A DNA stretch of 30,353 nt from Anaerolineae bacterium (lineage in GTDB: Bacteria > Chloroflexota > Anaerolineae > JAFGEY01): the NCBI GenBank assembly GCA_016929775.1, contig JAFGIE010000256.1, positions 1 to 30,353 of the forward strand, in the 5' to 3' direction. The notes under the pieces are model-generated. The model was not told the origin of the DNA and made no database searches. It was given only the letters and a program-made list of their open reading frames with translations. Positions 1 through 7,269 of this stretch are shown in pieces; position 1 is the stretch's first letter, and each line of letters opens with the position of its first letter. The translations under genes were made by a program, and so were the position numbers.

Positions 1-89
1 GCCGCCTATGCGCTGGTCCGGTCTCGTGCTGGACAAGATGCCTGACCCCGCGACTGGACCGCATCCGAACGCGCAACGCGCTGGAACCT

Positions 90-118
90 TTGCTTTTGCC
101 CGCCAGATCGGCTATAAT
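90..118 (+). promoter_or_regulatory. sigma70-like promoter upstream of the coiled-coil/SPFH gene pair
   Basis: A -35 element TTGCTT (90-95) and a perfect -10 element TATAAT (113-118) are separated by 17 bases. Transcription would start near 125, leaving a leader of about 80 bases before the ATG at 204. The leader contains a palindrome-like GCACTG-TG-CAGTGC at 147-160, which could be an operator. No convincing gene lies in bases 1-89. Confidence 0.7.
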
Positions 119-203
119 ACCCTAGAGTACGCAGGCGGCGCGCGCAGCACTGTGCAGTGCGCGGCAAGTTATCTCCAACGTGGATCACGAGGAGGAACGC
201 ACG

Positions 204-719
204 ATGGATATGCGAGAAGTCGTAGCCGGAGGCCTAAGCGGTTTTGAAAAGCTCGTCGCCAAGATCCCGGGCTACAGCGGCTACAAGCAGAAAGAGATGC
301 GCCGCGAGGCAGACAAGCTGCTGCGCGATACCATCTACCGCGCCCTGTCTGAGCAGCGGCGACGCGTCGAGGACATCCAGTCCACCCTTGGCCTCGAGTA
401 TCTCGAGTATGTCGAGCGGATCGGCACGGCGCGGCGTCGTCTCCAGACGCTAGCCGACACCGTACACACTGCCGCGTACGGGTATGCGGGTCTGTTTGAT
501 GCGGTCAAGGTCAAGGAAGAGCAGCTCGACGCGCTCTACGAGTTCGACAATAGCCTGCTGGAACAAGCGGATGCTATCTCGGCGTGCATCGACTCGCTGC
601 AAACTGCGGCAGACGAAGGGGAAGGGCTGACAGGCGCGATCCGCGACCTGACAGAGACCATCACGCAGCTGCAGGACCTGTACAATCGACGCAGAGACGT
701 CCTCACCGGTATGGCGTAA
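204..719 (+). CDS. coiled-coil protein of unknown function
   Basis: A 171-residue, charged, almost entirely helical protein that I do not recognise by name. The N-terminus (MDMREVVAGGLSGFEKLVAKIPGYSGYKQK in two short pieces around residues 1-30) is followed by an Arg/Lys/Glu-rich region. Heptad-like helices rich in Leu, Glu and Arg run from about residue 30 to the end. There is no signal peptide, membrane segment or catalytic motif. I chose the ATG at 204 because GAGGAGG (189-195) lies 8 bases upstream; an upstream in-frame ATG at 180 has no such site and would encode the Shine-Dalgarno region itself. The next gene follows 26 bases later in the same direction, so the two are probably co-transcribed from the promoter at 90-118. 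A scaffold or partner role for the SPFH protein is an inference from position only. Confidence 0.8.
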   Translation: MDMREVVAGGLSGFEKLVAKIPGYSGYKQKEMRREADKLLRDTIYRALSEQRRRVEDIQSTLGLEYLEYVERIGTARRRLQTLADTVHTAAYGYAGLFDAVKVKEEQLDALYEFDNSLLEQADAISACIDSLQTAADEGEGLTGAIRDLTETITQLQDLYNRRRDVLTGMA

Positions 720-745
720 CGGCGAGGGGCTCAAGGAGGACAGAC

Positions 746-1714
746 ATGGCGCGCATTTTCGACGTGATTGACGTACCCAACATGGGGCCGGATGAACTGG
801 TGCGACGGTTCCCGGAGCACGGAGCGGGCGACTTTCGGATCGGATCGCAGGTGATCGTCGGGCCTGGGCAGGAAGCGGTGTTTGTGCGCGACGGCAAGGC
901 ACTCGACACCTTTGGCCCCGGGCGTCACACGATCACGACAGCTAACATCCCCCTGCTGGTCAACCTGATCGGCAAGGCGTTCGGCAACCGTACGCCCTTT
1001 ACCGCCGAAGTGTACTTTTGCAACACGCGCGTGTTCCCGGACATGGGCTGGGGGACGCCGAACCCGATCCCGGTCCTGCATCCCGGCGTAGGGTTAGGGG
1101 CTTCCCTGCTCAAGGCGTACGGCAGCTTCAAGATGAAGATCTCGAACGCGCAGCTGTTTATCAACGAGATCGTCGGGCGCCGGGGAAGCTATTCGCGCGA
1201 CGACATCCAGGACTGGCTGCGCACCGCGGTGCTCACCCAGTTCCGCGACGTGATCGGCACCGTGAAAAAGTCGGCTTTCGACATTCAAGGCCTGACGGCA
1301 GACATCAGCGAGCTGATGGTCTCCAAGACGCAGGACGATTTTGCGGCGGTGGGCCTGGTGCTGGTCGATTTCAAGGTCGCCGAGATCACGCCCTCTGCCA
1401 AGAGCGCGCAGGAGTTGCGCGACATGGGCCTGATCGACATGCAGACCTACATGCAGCTCCAGGCGGCGGACGCGATGCGCGACGCGGCGAATGCGCCGGG
1501 CGGCAACCTGGCGGGCGCAGGCGTGGGCGTGGGCGCGGGCTTGGGCTTGGGGCAGATGATGACGCAGGCCTTCCAGAGCGGCACGCAGCAGCCCGCTGCG
1601 CAGGGCGCGGATCCCGTCGCCAAGCTGCAGCAGCTGAAAAAGATGCTCGATGCGGGGCTGATCTCGCAGGACGAGTACGACCAGAAAAAGTCGGATATCC
1701 TCGCCCAGATGTAG
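746..1714 (+). CDS. SPFH/band-7 family protein with C-terminal SHOCT domain
   Basis: A 322-residue protein. Residues about 25-220 resemble the SPFH (band 7) fold of the subgroup often labelled 'virion core protein-like', with the segments GPGQEAVFVRDGKALDTFGPG and FGNRTPFTAEVYF. A Gly/Ala-rich linker follows at about 250-265. A C-terminal SHOCT motif (short helical oligomerisation domain) ends the protein: DPVAKLQQLKKMLDAGLI followed by SQDEYDQKKSDIL. No transmembrane helix is evident, so membrane contact would be peripheral. Proteins of this architecture are thought to oligomerise, but their function is not settled. The ATG at 746 is preceded by AAGGAGGA (733-740). It sits directly after the coiled-coil gene and is probably co-expressed with it. 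Confidence 0.85.
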   Translation: MARIFDVIDVPNMGPDELVRRFPEHGAGDFRIGSQVIVGPGQEAVFVRDGKALDTFGPGRHTITTANIPLLVNLIGKAFGNRTPFTAEVYFCNTRVFPDMGWGTPNPIPVLHPGVGLGASLLKAYGSFKMKISNAQLFINEIVGRRGSYSRDDIQDWLRTAVLTQFRDVIGTVKKSAFDIQGLTADISELMVSKTQDDFAAVGLVLVDFKVAEITPSAKSAQELRDMGLIDMQTYMQLQAADAMRDAANAPGGNLAGAGVGVGAGLGLGQMMTQAFQSGTQQPAAQGADPVAKLQQLKKMLDAGLISQDEYDQKKSDILAQM

Positions 1715-1765
1715 GTGGGCGCGATCAGGGGCGGCGGTCGCCGTAGGGCCGTCCCGTCAAGAGGG

Positions 1766-1846
1766 GGAATGCGCAGCCATTCCATGGGGAGCGAAGGCGT
1801 GCCGCTCGCTGCGGCTCTCCGGTCCCGGGGAATGACTGCGCGTTCC
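1766..1846. repeat. long imperfect inverted repeat (hairpin) between genes
   Basis: Arms at 1766-1783 and 1829-1846 are 18 bases each and pair over 16 Watson-Crick pairs plus one G-T pair, with one mismatch. Inside lies a smaller perfect hairpin, GCCGC-TCGCT-GCGGC (1801-1815). There is no T-tract on either side, so a classical intrinsic terminator is not certain. It lies between the SPFH gene and the lipoprotein gene, and could be a terminator, an mRNA-stabilising structure or a REP-like palindromic unit. Confidence 0.55.
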
Positions 1847-1873
1847 TACTAGCGCAGAAACAGGTGAACGTAG

Positions 1874-2854
1874 ATGTCACGTAAGTGGATTCTGTCTGGG
1901 ATTGTCGGGGTCGTCTTCGTCCTTGCCGCCTGCACGGCGGGGGGGCCTACTGCGACCCCAGAGCCAACAGCGACGCCGGTGCCGGCGCCTTTTGACTTGA
2001 CCCTGCTCTATACCAACGATGGATGGGGCTATACGGAGCCGTGTGCGTGCGATCCATCGGCGGGCGGGCTCGCCCGGCGCGCCGCCTACACTGCCGCAGT
2101 GCGCGCTGAGGCGGAGAATGTGATCGTCGTCGATGCGGGCGATAGCCTGCTCAGCCTGCAGCACGTGGGTAACCGCGAACAGGGCCTGGCGCTCGCCGAC
2201 GCCTACAACCAGATGGGGTATGACGCCATCAACCTGGGCGGCATGGACTTTCGGATGGGGCTCGACGTGCTGCGCGAGCAGATCCAGGTCGCCGAGTACG
2301 CCGTGCTCTCTGCGAACACGCTCGACCCGCAGACGAAGGATGTCTTTGACCGGGGATACGTGATCCTAGAGCGCGCCGGACGGCGGATTGGCCTGATCGG
2401 CCTGACCGATCCCAAGGTCACGCAGCAGGTGACGCAGGGCGAGGTGCTGATCACGGAGCCCGTGGAGACGCTGGTCGCGCTCTCGACGACGATCGCCGAC
2501 CAGATCGACGTGCTGGTCGTGGTCTCGCACCTCGGGATGGTGTATGACATGAACCTGGACCAGCTCGTGCCCGAGATCGACGTCGTCGTCTCGGGGCTCG
2601 ACAAAGAGGTCTACGATCCGCCGCTTACGGCTGCCGGACCCTTGATCGTCTCGGCGGGGAGCCGTGGCGAGTTCATCGGGCGCGTGGACCTACACTTTGA
2701 CGCCGATGCGGTCCTCACCTCGTTCGAGAGCCACATGCAGTGGCTGACGGACGAGGTCCCCGATGACCCCGACATGCGCAACTGGATGGCGCAGAGCGGC
2801 TTGATGCCGGCATCGGCGCTCACCTCCGGGAGCGAAGGCAAGCTCTCTCGCTAA
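1874..2854 (+). CDS. lipoprotein related to 5'-nucleotidase/UshA-type metallophosphatases
   Basis: A 326-residue exported lipoprotein. The N-terminus has a signal peptide with lipobox LAAC (Cys20), followed by a TPEPTATPVPAP linker. From about residue 37 the sequence follows the calcineurin-like 5'-nucleotidase fold: LLYTNDGWGYTEPCACDP, then GGLARRAA, VVDAGDSL, NLGGMDF, VVVSHLGM and VVVSGLDKE. The EPCxC...GGLARR pattern belongs to a branch of this family distinct from classical UshA. Several metal-ligand positions of the classical family are altered: DxH reads DGW, GNHE reads GGMD, and the final GHxH reads GLDK. Hydrolase activity is therefore uncertain. The large C-terminal substrate domain of UshA is absent. 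AGGTGA precedes the ATG by 8 bases. Probably anchored on the outer face of the cytoplasmic membrane. Confidence 0.75.
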   Translation: MSRKWILSGIVGVVFVLAACTAGGPTATPEPTATPVPAPFDLTLLYTNDGWGYTEPCACDPSAGGLARRAAYTAAVRAEAENVIVVDAGDSLLSLQHVGNREQGLALADAYNQMGYDAINLGGMDFRMGLDVLREQIQVAEYAVLSANTLDPQTKDVFDRGYVILERAGRRIGLIGLTDPKVTQQVTQGEVLITEPVETLVALSTTIADQIDVLVVVSHLGMVYDMNLDQLVPEIDVVVSGLDKEVYDPPLTAAGPLIVSAGSRGEFIGRVDLHFDADAVLTSFESHMQWLTDEVPDDPDMRNWMAQSGLMPASALTSGSEGKLSR

Positions 2855-2870
2855 GGCGATGCGGCGTGGG

Positions 2871-2908
2871 AAGGAGCGGTGAGAGGCCCTTGCCTCTCAC
2901 CGCTCCTT
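2871..2908. terminator. bidirectional hairpin terminator between convergent genes
   Basis: A perfect 16-base-pair inverted repeat with arms 2871-2886 and 2893-2908 and loop CCCTTG. It follows the plus-strand lipoprotein stop and overlaps the stop codon of the convergent minus-strand gene at 2897. There is no strong T-run on either side. Confidence 0.7.
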
Positions 2909-3685
2909 GCTTGCCAGGGAGGCGAACAGGGCCTGGGCTGCCTCGAACGCCGCGCGCGCGCCAGCGGCGAGGGACGCGTCGCCGCTGGGCACGTCGATGG
3001 CCCAAACCCCGTGGAACTGGGCCTCGATCAACGCCGCACACAGCGCGCGCAGCGCAGCGCGACGTCCCTCCGCGCCCCGGTCGGTCGCAGCGGGGAGCGT
3101 CCCCAGGCGCACGAGGTGTACCCGCGCTGCATGCTGGGGAAGGTCCAGGTTCGCGGGGCGCGCCGGCGCAGTGCGCAGGTCGAGCGCCAGGCCAACCCAC
3201 GCCCGGCGCGCGCGCGTCACGATCTCGTCAGCGCGCTCGAGGTCGGTGGCTGCATTCCCGGCAGCCGAGACCTCCACTGCGAGCCGCACGTCGAACGGCG
3301 CGACCAGGTCGGCAAGCGACCGGAGCACGTGCACGGCGCCCATGTCCCCCGATCCGCGGCGTGCATCGGGCGGCAGCGCGTGCCGGAGCGCGACGATGCC
3401 CCCGCCCAGCGCGTCCAGATGCGCGCACAGCTCGAGGAGCTGCGCATCCGCCAGGACCCGGTCCTCTCCCCGCGCCAGTGGGGGTAGGGTCAGCCCGCTG
3501 ACCACGCCGACGTGCACGCCACGTTGGGCGAGCAGGGCGCCGAGGACGGCGACCGGATAGCCGGACAGGTACGCTTCCAGCGCCGAGACGTGCAGATCCA
3601 GGCACCGGAAACCGCCCCTCGCCGCCGCATCGACCGCATCCTCGAGCGCAGTCTCTGCGCCCCCGATCGCCAGGCAGGTGCGCAC
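2897..3685 (-). CDS. sugar phosphate isomerase/epimerase-like TIM-barrel protein
   Basis: A 262-residue protein resembling the xylose isomerase-like (AP endonuclease family 2) TIM barrel. Segments that suggest this are the N-terminal ATALEDAVDAAARGGFRCLDLH, the strand VGVVSGLTLPP, the conserved-style LAVEVSAAG near the middle, WVGLALDLRTAP and the C-terminal GVWAIDVPSGD. Substrate cannot be read from the sequence, and the usual Glu/His/Asp metal ligands are only partly evident. Translation starts at GTG 3685, 1 base after the TGA of the upstream gene, so the pair is translationally coupled. Composition is very Ala/Arg-rich, as expected for high G+C. Its stop lies inside the terminator hairpin at 2871-2908. 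Confidence 0.65.
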   Translation of the reverse strand: MRTCLAIGGAETALEDAVDAAARGGFRCLDLHVSALEAYLSGYPVAVLGALLAQRGVHVGVVSGLTLPPLARGEDRVLADAQLLELCAHLDALGGGIVALRHALPPDARRGSGDMGAVHVLRSLADLVAPFDVRLAVEVSAAGNAATDLERADEIVTRARRAWVGLALDLRTAPARPANLDLPQHAARVHLVRLGTLPAATDRGAEGRRAALRALCAALIEAQFHGVWAIDVPSGDASLAAGARAAFEAAQALFASLASKER

Positions 3686-3686
3686 G

Positions 3687-4463
3687 TCAGGAACCCGGGA
3701 TTGCCAGCGTCGCGAGGATCGCGCAGTGATCGGACGGCGAGACCGTCTCGCGGTTCGGGACGGCGCCCAGGATCTCTATCTCGCACACCTGGACCTGGGA
3801 CGGGACGAGCACGTAATCGATCCGCTTGAAGGGACCCCACGCCGGGTAGGTGTAGCCCAGCTCCCCGGGGTGACGTGCCGTCCACGCATCGGTAAGCCCT
3901 CCCAGGAGGTGACGGATCGGGGGTTCCTCCGGCTCTGCGTTCAGATCGCCGGTCAGGGCGTAGGCCCGTCCCCCAGCGACCCTCTCGACAAAGGCGAGCG
4001 TCTCTGCCGCGACGCGCGTTCGTGCGGCGGCGCTGAGGGGGTAGTGCGTGTTGAACACCCAGGTGGGACCGGCGGGTGCGCGCACCTGCGCGCCGAGCAC
4101 CAGGCGCTGAAAGCTGTCTCGATCGTCGTTGTCGTCGCGCGAGAGGCGGAGCAGCGCCTGATCGACGATCGGGTGCGCGCTCAGGATCGCCAGCCCCTCC
4201 CACTCGATCAGGCCTTCGTTGTGCGCATGCCCGGGCTGCCAGTAGTGCGCGGGCTGCCAGACCGACCGGTAGCCGGGCAGCGCGTCCGCGATCTGGTCCG
4301 CCTGGTGACGGGGATCGGCGGTCCAATCGCAGTAGCGCACCTCCTGCAGCGCCACCACGTCGGGCGCCGCCGCGCCGATCAGCTCGACGATCCGCTCGCG
4401 CCGCGCTATCCACGGTTCGTTCACGTTCCAGATGTTCAGGTCGAGCAGACGTACGTCGTTCAT
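3687..4463 (-). CDS. endonuclease/exonuclease/phosphatase family protein
   Basis: A 258-residue cytoplasmic protein of the EEP (exonuclease III/DNase I/sphingomyelinase-like) superfamily. Visible motifs in order are LLDLNIWNVN near the N-terminus, DVVALQEVRY (the catalytic Glu), the central VFNTHYPLS, LTGDLNAEPEE (the GDxN motif), RIDYVLV, and the C-terminal SPSDHCAILATL (the SDH motif). All core metal and catalytic residues of the family are therefore present. The substrate could be nucleic acid, a phospholipid or an inositol phosphate; the sequence does not decide. There is no signal peptide. GAGG precedes the ATG at 4463 by 8 bases. It is followed directly by the isomerase-like gene. Confidence 0.82.
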   Translation of the reverse strand: MNDVRLLDLNIWNVNEPWIARRERIVELIGAAAPDVVALQEVRYCDWTADPRHQADQIADALPGYRSVWQPAHYWQPGHAHNEGLIEWEGLAILSAHPIVDQALLRLSRDDNDDRDSFQRLVLGAQVRAPAGPTWVFNTHYPLSAAARTRVAAETLAFVERVAGGRAYALTGDLNAEPEEPPIRHLLGGLTDAWTARHPGELGYTYPAWGPFKRIDYVLVPSQVQVCEIEILGAVPNRETVSPSDHCAILATLAIPGS

Positions 4464-4587
4464 AGGGTGAACCTCATCTTGGGGTAGGTGAGCGCTTTGC
4501 TCGCGCTGATCTGCTGCGATCTTGCTGTGGGCATCCCCAACGAGCCGGACGGGGCGCGAGGGGCTGCTCCGCCCGCTGCCCGGCGTG

Positions 4588-5541
4588 CTATCGATCTGTG
4601 ATGCGGTAGGCGTGCGTGTAGACGTTCATCCGCCCGCCGCGCAGGTAGCCGATCAGCGTCAGCCCGCGGTCCTCCGCCAGCTGCACCGCGAGCGACGTGG
4701 GCGCGGACGCGCTGGCGATCACCGGCACGCCGGCGCGGATCGCCTTGAGCGCCATGTCATAGCTCGCCCGTCCCGAGGTGACCAGCACCTTGTCCGCCAG
4801 CGGGATCCCTCGCAGCAGGCAGTGACCGAGCGCCTTGTCGACGGCGTTGTGCCGTCCGATGTCCTCGGCGAGGGCGACGAGCGTCCCGCTGTCCGTGAAC
4901 AGGGCGGCAGCGTGGGTGCCGCCGATCGCGCGGTGCACCTCCTGCCCGGCGCGCATGGCGCGGCTCAGGTCGAGGAGCGTGCCGGCGCGCACGCGGAGCG
5001 CGCTCGAGAGGGCGGGCACTCCCTCGCCCAGCAAGCTCGCCGGGGCGGCGCCGCACCCGGACCGGATCAGGCGCACGGCGTCGGGCTCTGTCGGGGCACA
5101 GTCGTCCCCCTCGACGACGCGTAGCTCGACGCGGTTGCGCGACCCGAGCGCCGCATCCGGCTCTTCTGCCGGCGAGGGCAGTCCGAGGCCACAGTGATGG
5201 ATCAGCAGGATGTCGCGCATGGCGCGTACATAGCCCTCGCTGATCGCGAACCCAGCCGCGAGTTCCTTTTCCGCGCCCGGCAGGCGCATGAGCAGGGCGA
5301 CGCGCCGCCCGTTGATCGCGATCTCGAGCGGCTCCTCAAGCACTACGCGATCGACGACCTGCTCGCGTCGGTCGTCCTCGACTCGCTCGATCGTCCAGCG
5401 CAGGGCAGGAGGGCCCTCCCCGTTCTCGAGCGGGCGGGGACGCCCGCCAGCCTCGGAGCTCTGGTGGGCCTGTTGCCCGGGGGTGGGATCTCTGCTATAC
5501 TGCTCTGGTGCGGCGCCGTCGTGTGTTTTCAACGCATTCAT
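4588..5541 (-). CDS. fdhD: FdhD, formate dehydrogenase sulfurtransferase
   Basis: FdhD passes sulfur from a cysteine desulfurase to the molybdenum cofactor, which is needed for active formate dehydrogenase. At 317 residues it is longer than usual, owing to about 50 hydrophilic N-terminal residues. The core shows VLEEPLEIAINGRRVALLMRLPG split by the family pattern, then ELAAGFAISEGYV, ALRVRAGTL, TGGTHAA-like IGGTHAAALF, AEDIGRHNAVDK and VLVTSGRASYDM, all characteristic. The usual CxxC loop (CGVCG in most homologues) reads SGCGAAPAS here, so the first Cys is kept and the second is lost. ATG at 5541 follows an in-frame TTG at 5544; no better internal start is seen. The gene is divergent from mobA, whose promoter lies within its 5' coding end. 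The formate dehydrogenase itself lies 2.3 kb away. Confidence 0.9.
   Translation of the reverse strand: MNALKTHDGAAPEQYSRDPTPGQQAHQSSEAGGRPRPLENGEGPPALRWTIERVEDDRREQVVDRVVLEEPLEIAINGRRVALLMRLPGAEKELAAGFAISEGYVRAMRDILLIHHCGLGLPSPAEEPDAALGSRNRVELRVVEGDDCAPTEPDAVRLIRSGCGAAPASLLGEGVPALSSALRVRAGTLLDLSRAMRAGQEVHRAIGGTHAAALFTDSGTLVALAEDIGRHNAVDKALGHCLLRGIPLADKVLVTSGRASYDMALKAIRAGVPVIASASAPTSLAVQLAEDRGLTLIGYLRGGRMNVYTHAYRITDR
5473..5501 (+). promoter_or_regulatory. sigma70-like promoter for mobA
   Basis: TTGCCC (5473-5478) and TATACT (5496-5501) are spaced by 17 bases. Transcription would start near 5508, about 50-75 bases before the mobA start candidates. The promoter lies inside the 5' coding end of the divergent fdhD. 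Confidence 0.6.
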
Positions 5542-5583
5542 CAACCTGGAGTGCTTCCTTTGGGACCTGTGCCCGACTCGTGT

Positions 5584-6180
5584 ATGGTCAGTGGCATCAT
5601 CCTCGCCGGCGGGAGGAGCTCCCGCCTGGGGCTAGACAAGGCGTTCATCGACGCCGATGGCGAGCTCCTGATCGCGCGCGTCGTGCGCCGCCTACAGCGC
5701 GTCGTGGACCAGATCGTGCTGGTGACCAACGACCGGGAGCGGCATGCCTTCCTGGGCTTGCCGATGGTGAGCGACATCTATGCCGGCGTCGGCACCCTCG
5801 GCGGTTTGCACGCCGGGCTGGCGGCGATCGAGGCGCCGTACGGCCTAGCCGTCGGCTGCGACATGCCCTTTCTCAATCCCGACCTGCTCCGCTACATCCT
5901 CTCGCTGCGGGGCGACTGCGATGCCGTCATGCCGCGGCTTGGTCCCTACCGGGAACCGCTACATGCGCTCTACGCCCGCACCTGCGCAGCACGCTTTGCG
6001 CAGGCGATCGAGGCGGGTCAGCGGCGCGTCATGCATGCGCTCGATGGCGCGCGCGTCTGCTATGTGGAGCGCGACGCGATCGTGCGCTATGATCCGCAGC
6101 TGCGCTCGTTCTTCAATGTCAACGAGCCCGGAGACCTGGAACGGATGCGCGCGCTCCTGGCTCTAGAGAAGGCAGACTGA
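5584..6180 (+). CDS. mobA: MobA, molybdenum cofactor guanylyltransferase
   Basis: MobA transfers GMP from GTP to molybdopterin to form the (bis-)guanine dinucleotide cofactor used by formate dehydrogenases of the DMSO-reductase superfamily. The 198-residue protein begins with the nucleotide-binding signature GIILAGGRSSRLGLDKAF. It continues with VGTLGGLHAGL, VGCDMPFLNPDLL (metal-binding Asp) and FFNVNEPGDLERM near the end, all typical. Its length is normal for the family. I give the ATG at 5584, which places LAGG at the usual distance. An in-frame TTG at 5560 with GGAG 8 bases upstream (5548-5551) is a serious alternative and would add eight residues. It is the only plus-strand gene in the formate block and faces a convergent focA across a terminator. 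It supplies the cofactor for FdhA. Confidence 0.92.
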   Translation: MVSGIILAGGRSSRLGLDKAFIDADGELLIARVVRRLQRVVDQIVLVTNDRERHAFLGLPMVSDIYAGVGTLGGLHAGLAAIEAPYGLAVGCDMPFLNPDLLRYILSLRGDCDAVMPRLGPYREPLHALYARTCAARFAQAIEAGQRRVMHALDGARVCYVERDAIVRYDPQLRSFFNVNEPGDLERMRALLALEKAD

Positions 6181-6265
6181 CCGGCGCGCAGGGTCGCTGC
6201 ACAGGGGCATGACGCAGCGCGCACCCGAGTCGGGCCCCCTTCCACGAGGAGCACATCACGGACAG

Positions 6266-6316
6266 AAAGGGCCTTCTGGATGGCAATGTAGACAAGACCA
6301 TCCAGGAAGGCCCTTT
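6266..6316. terminator. bidirectional intrinsic terminator between mobA and focA
   Basis: Arms 6266-6283 and 6298-6316 pair over 18 base pairs with one bulged base. The stem begins AAAGGGCC and ends GGCCCTTT, so either strand gives a stem flanked by A and T residues. It sits between two convergent genes. The rest of the 214-base gap holds nothing I recognise. Confidence 0.75.
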
Positions 6317-6394
6317 AGCTTCCGGTCGGTGCCCGACTGGGGCTGACGCGGGATGCGCCGTGCGTCGTGCAGCAGCGTGTCTGGCGTTGGCGGG

Positions 6395-7177
6395 TTACTT
6401 GCGCCCGTACAGCCACCAGTAGATGACGCCCACGAACAGCCCGCCGCCCACGATGTTGCCCAGCGTGACCGGCAGCAGGTTGGAGAACAGCAGTTGGCCG
6501 ATGTTCACGTTCGCGCCGTAGAACATGCCGAGCGGGATAAAGAACATGTTGGCGATGCTGTGCTCAAAGCCGATCGCGACAAAGGCCATGATCGGGAACC
6601 AGATGCCCCACACCTTGCCCGAGATGTCATGGGCCGAGACTGCCAACCAGACCGCCAGACAGACGAGCCAGTTGCAGCCTACGCCGCGCCAGAACGCCTG
6701 TCCAAAGGACAGAGCGACCTTGCCCTCGGCGATCCCTACGACGCCGGACAGGTAGGGGTCTTTGCCAAACAAGTTGCTCAAGTAGCCCAAAAAGTAGGCC
6801 ACAAAGAGCGATCCGACAAAGTTGGAGACGTAGACCAGTCCCCAGTTCTTGAGCAGGCCAAGCCACTTGGCCCGTCCCGACAGGCAGCTGGGTGTGATCA
6901 CGCCGACGTTGCCCGTGAACAGTTCGGACCCGGCGATGACGACGAGCATGAGGCCTACGGGGAAGGTGCCGGCAAAGAAGAGCTTGGACAAACCGCCGAA
7001 CCCGTCCGCGGTAATGCCTTTGCCGGTGGCGATGGCGACTGTTCCCCCAAAGGCGATGTACGCGCCTGCGAGGAAGCCGAGCACCAGCAGTTTGGTGACG
7101 CTGTTCTCGGTCTTGCCCTTACCGATCGTGCATGCGCTGTCGACGATCTCACCTGGACTCTTGAACCCGACTGTCAT
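6395..7177 (-). CDS. focA: FocA-type formate channel (formate/nitrite transporter family)
   Basis: A pentameric inner-membrane channel that lets formate in or out. The 260-residue protein has about six hydrophobic helices. Family signatures are SPGEIVDSACTIGKGK at the N-terminus, GSELFTGN at about 85-92, and GFEHSIANMFFIPLGM in the fifth helix region, which includes the gating His and the conserved Asn. It is slightly shorter than E. coli FocA at the ends. GFEH and the formate gene context favour FocA over the nitrite channel NirC. GGAGAGG lies just upstream of the ATG. It is downstream of the ferritin-like gene and fdhA on the same strand, with a 92-base gap, and probably serves FdhA by supplying or exporting formate. 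Confidence 0.92.
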   Translation of the reverse strand: MTVGFKSPGEIVDSACTIGKGKTENSVTKLLVLGFLAGAYIAFGGTVAIATGKGITADGFGGLSKLFFAGTFPVGLMLVVIAGSELFTGNVGVITPSCLSGRAKWLGLLKNWGLVYVSNFVGSLFVAYFLGYLSNLFGKDPYLSGVVGIAEGKVALSFGQAFWRGVGCNWLVCLAVWLAVSAHDISGKVWGIWFPIMAFVAIGFEHSIANMFFIPLGMFYGANVNIGQLLFSNLLPVTLGNIVGGGLFVGVIYWWLYGRK

Positions 7178-7269
7178 TTCCGCCTCTCCTTCTTGAAAGA
7201 TGTGATGGGACCAGCCAACTTGTCATGCAGAACACGCAAGCTGCCCTCGAGATACGATGGCTTGGCTCT

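Noticed and set aside
8..247. Small plus-strand frame at the window start
   Set aside because: It overlaps the promoter at 90-118 and the start of the coiled-coil gene, and has no ribosome site or recognisable product.
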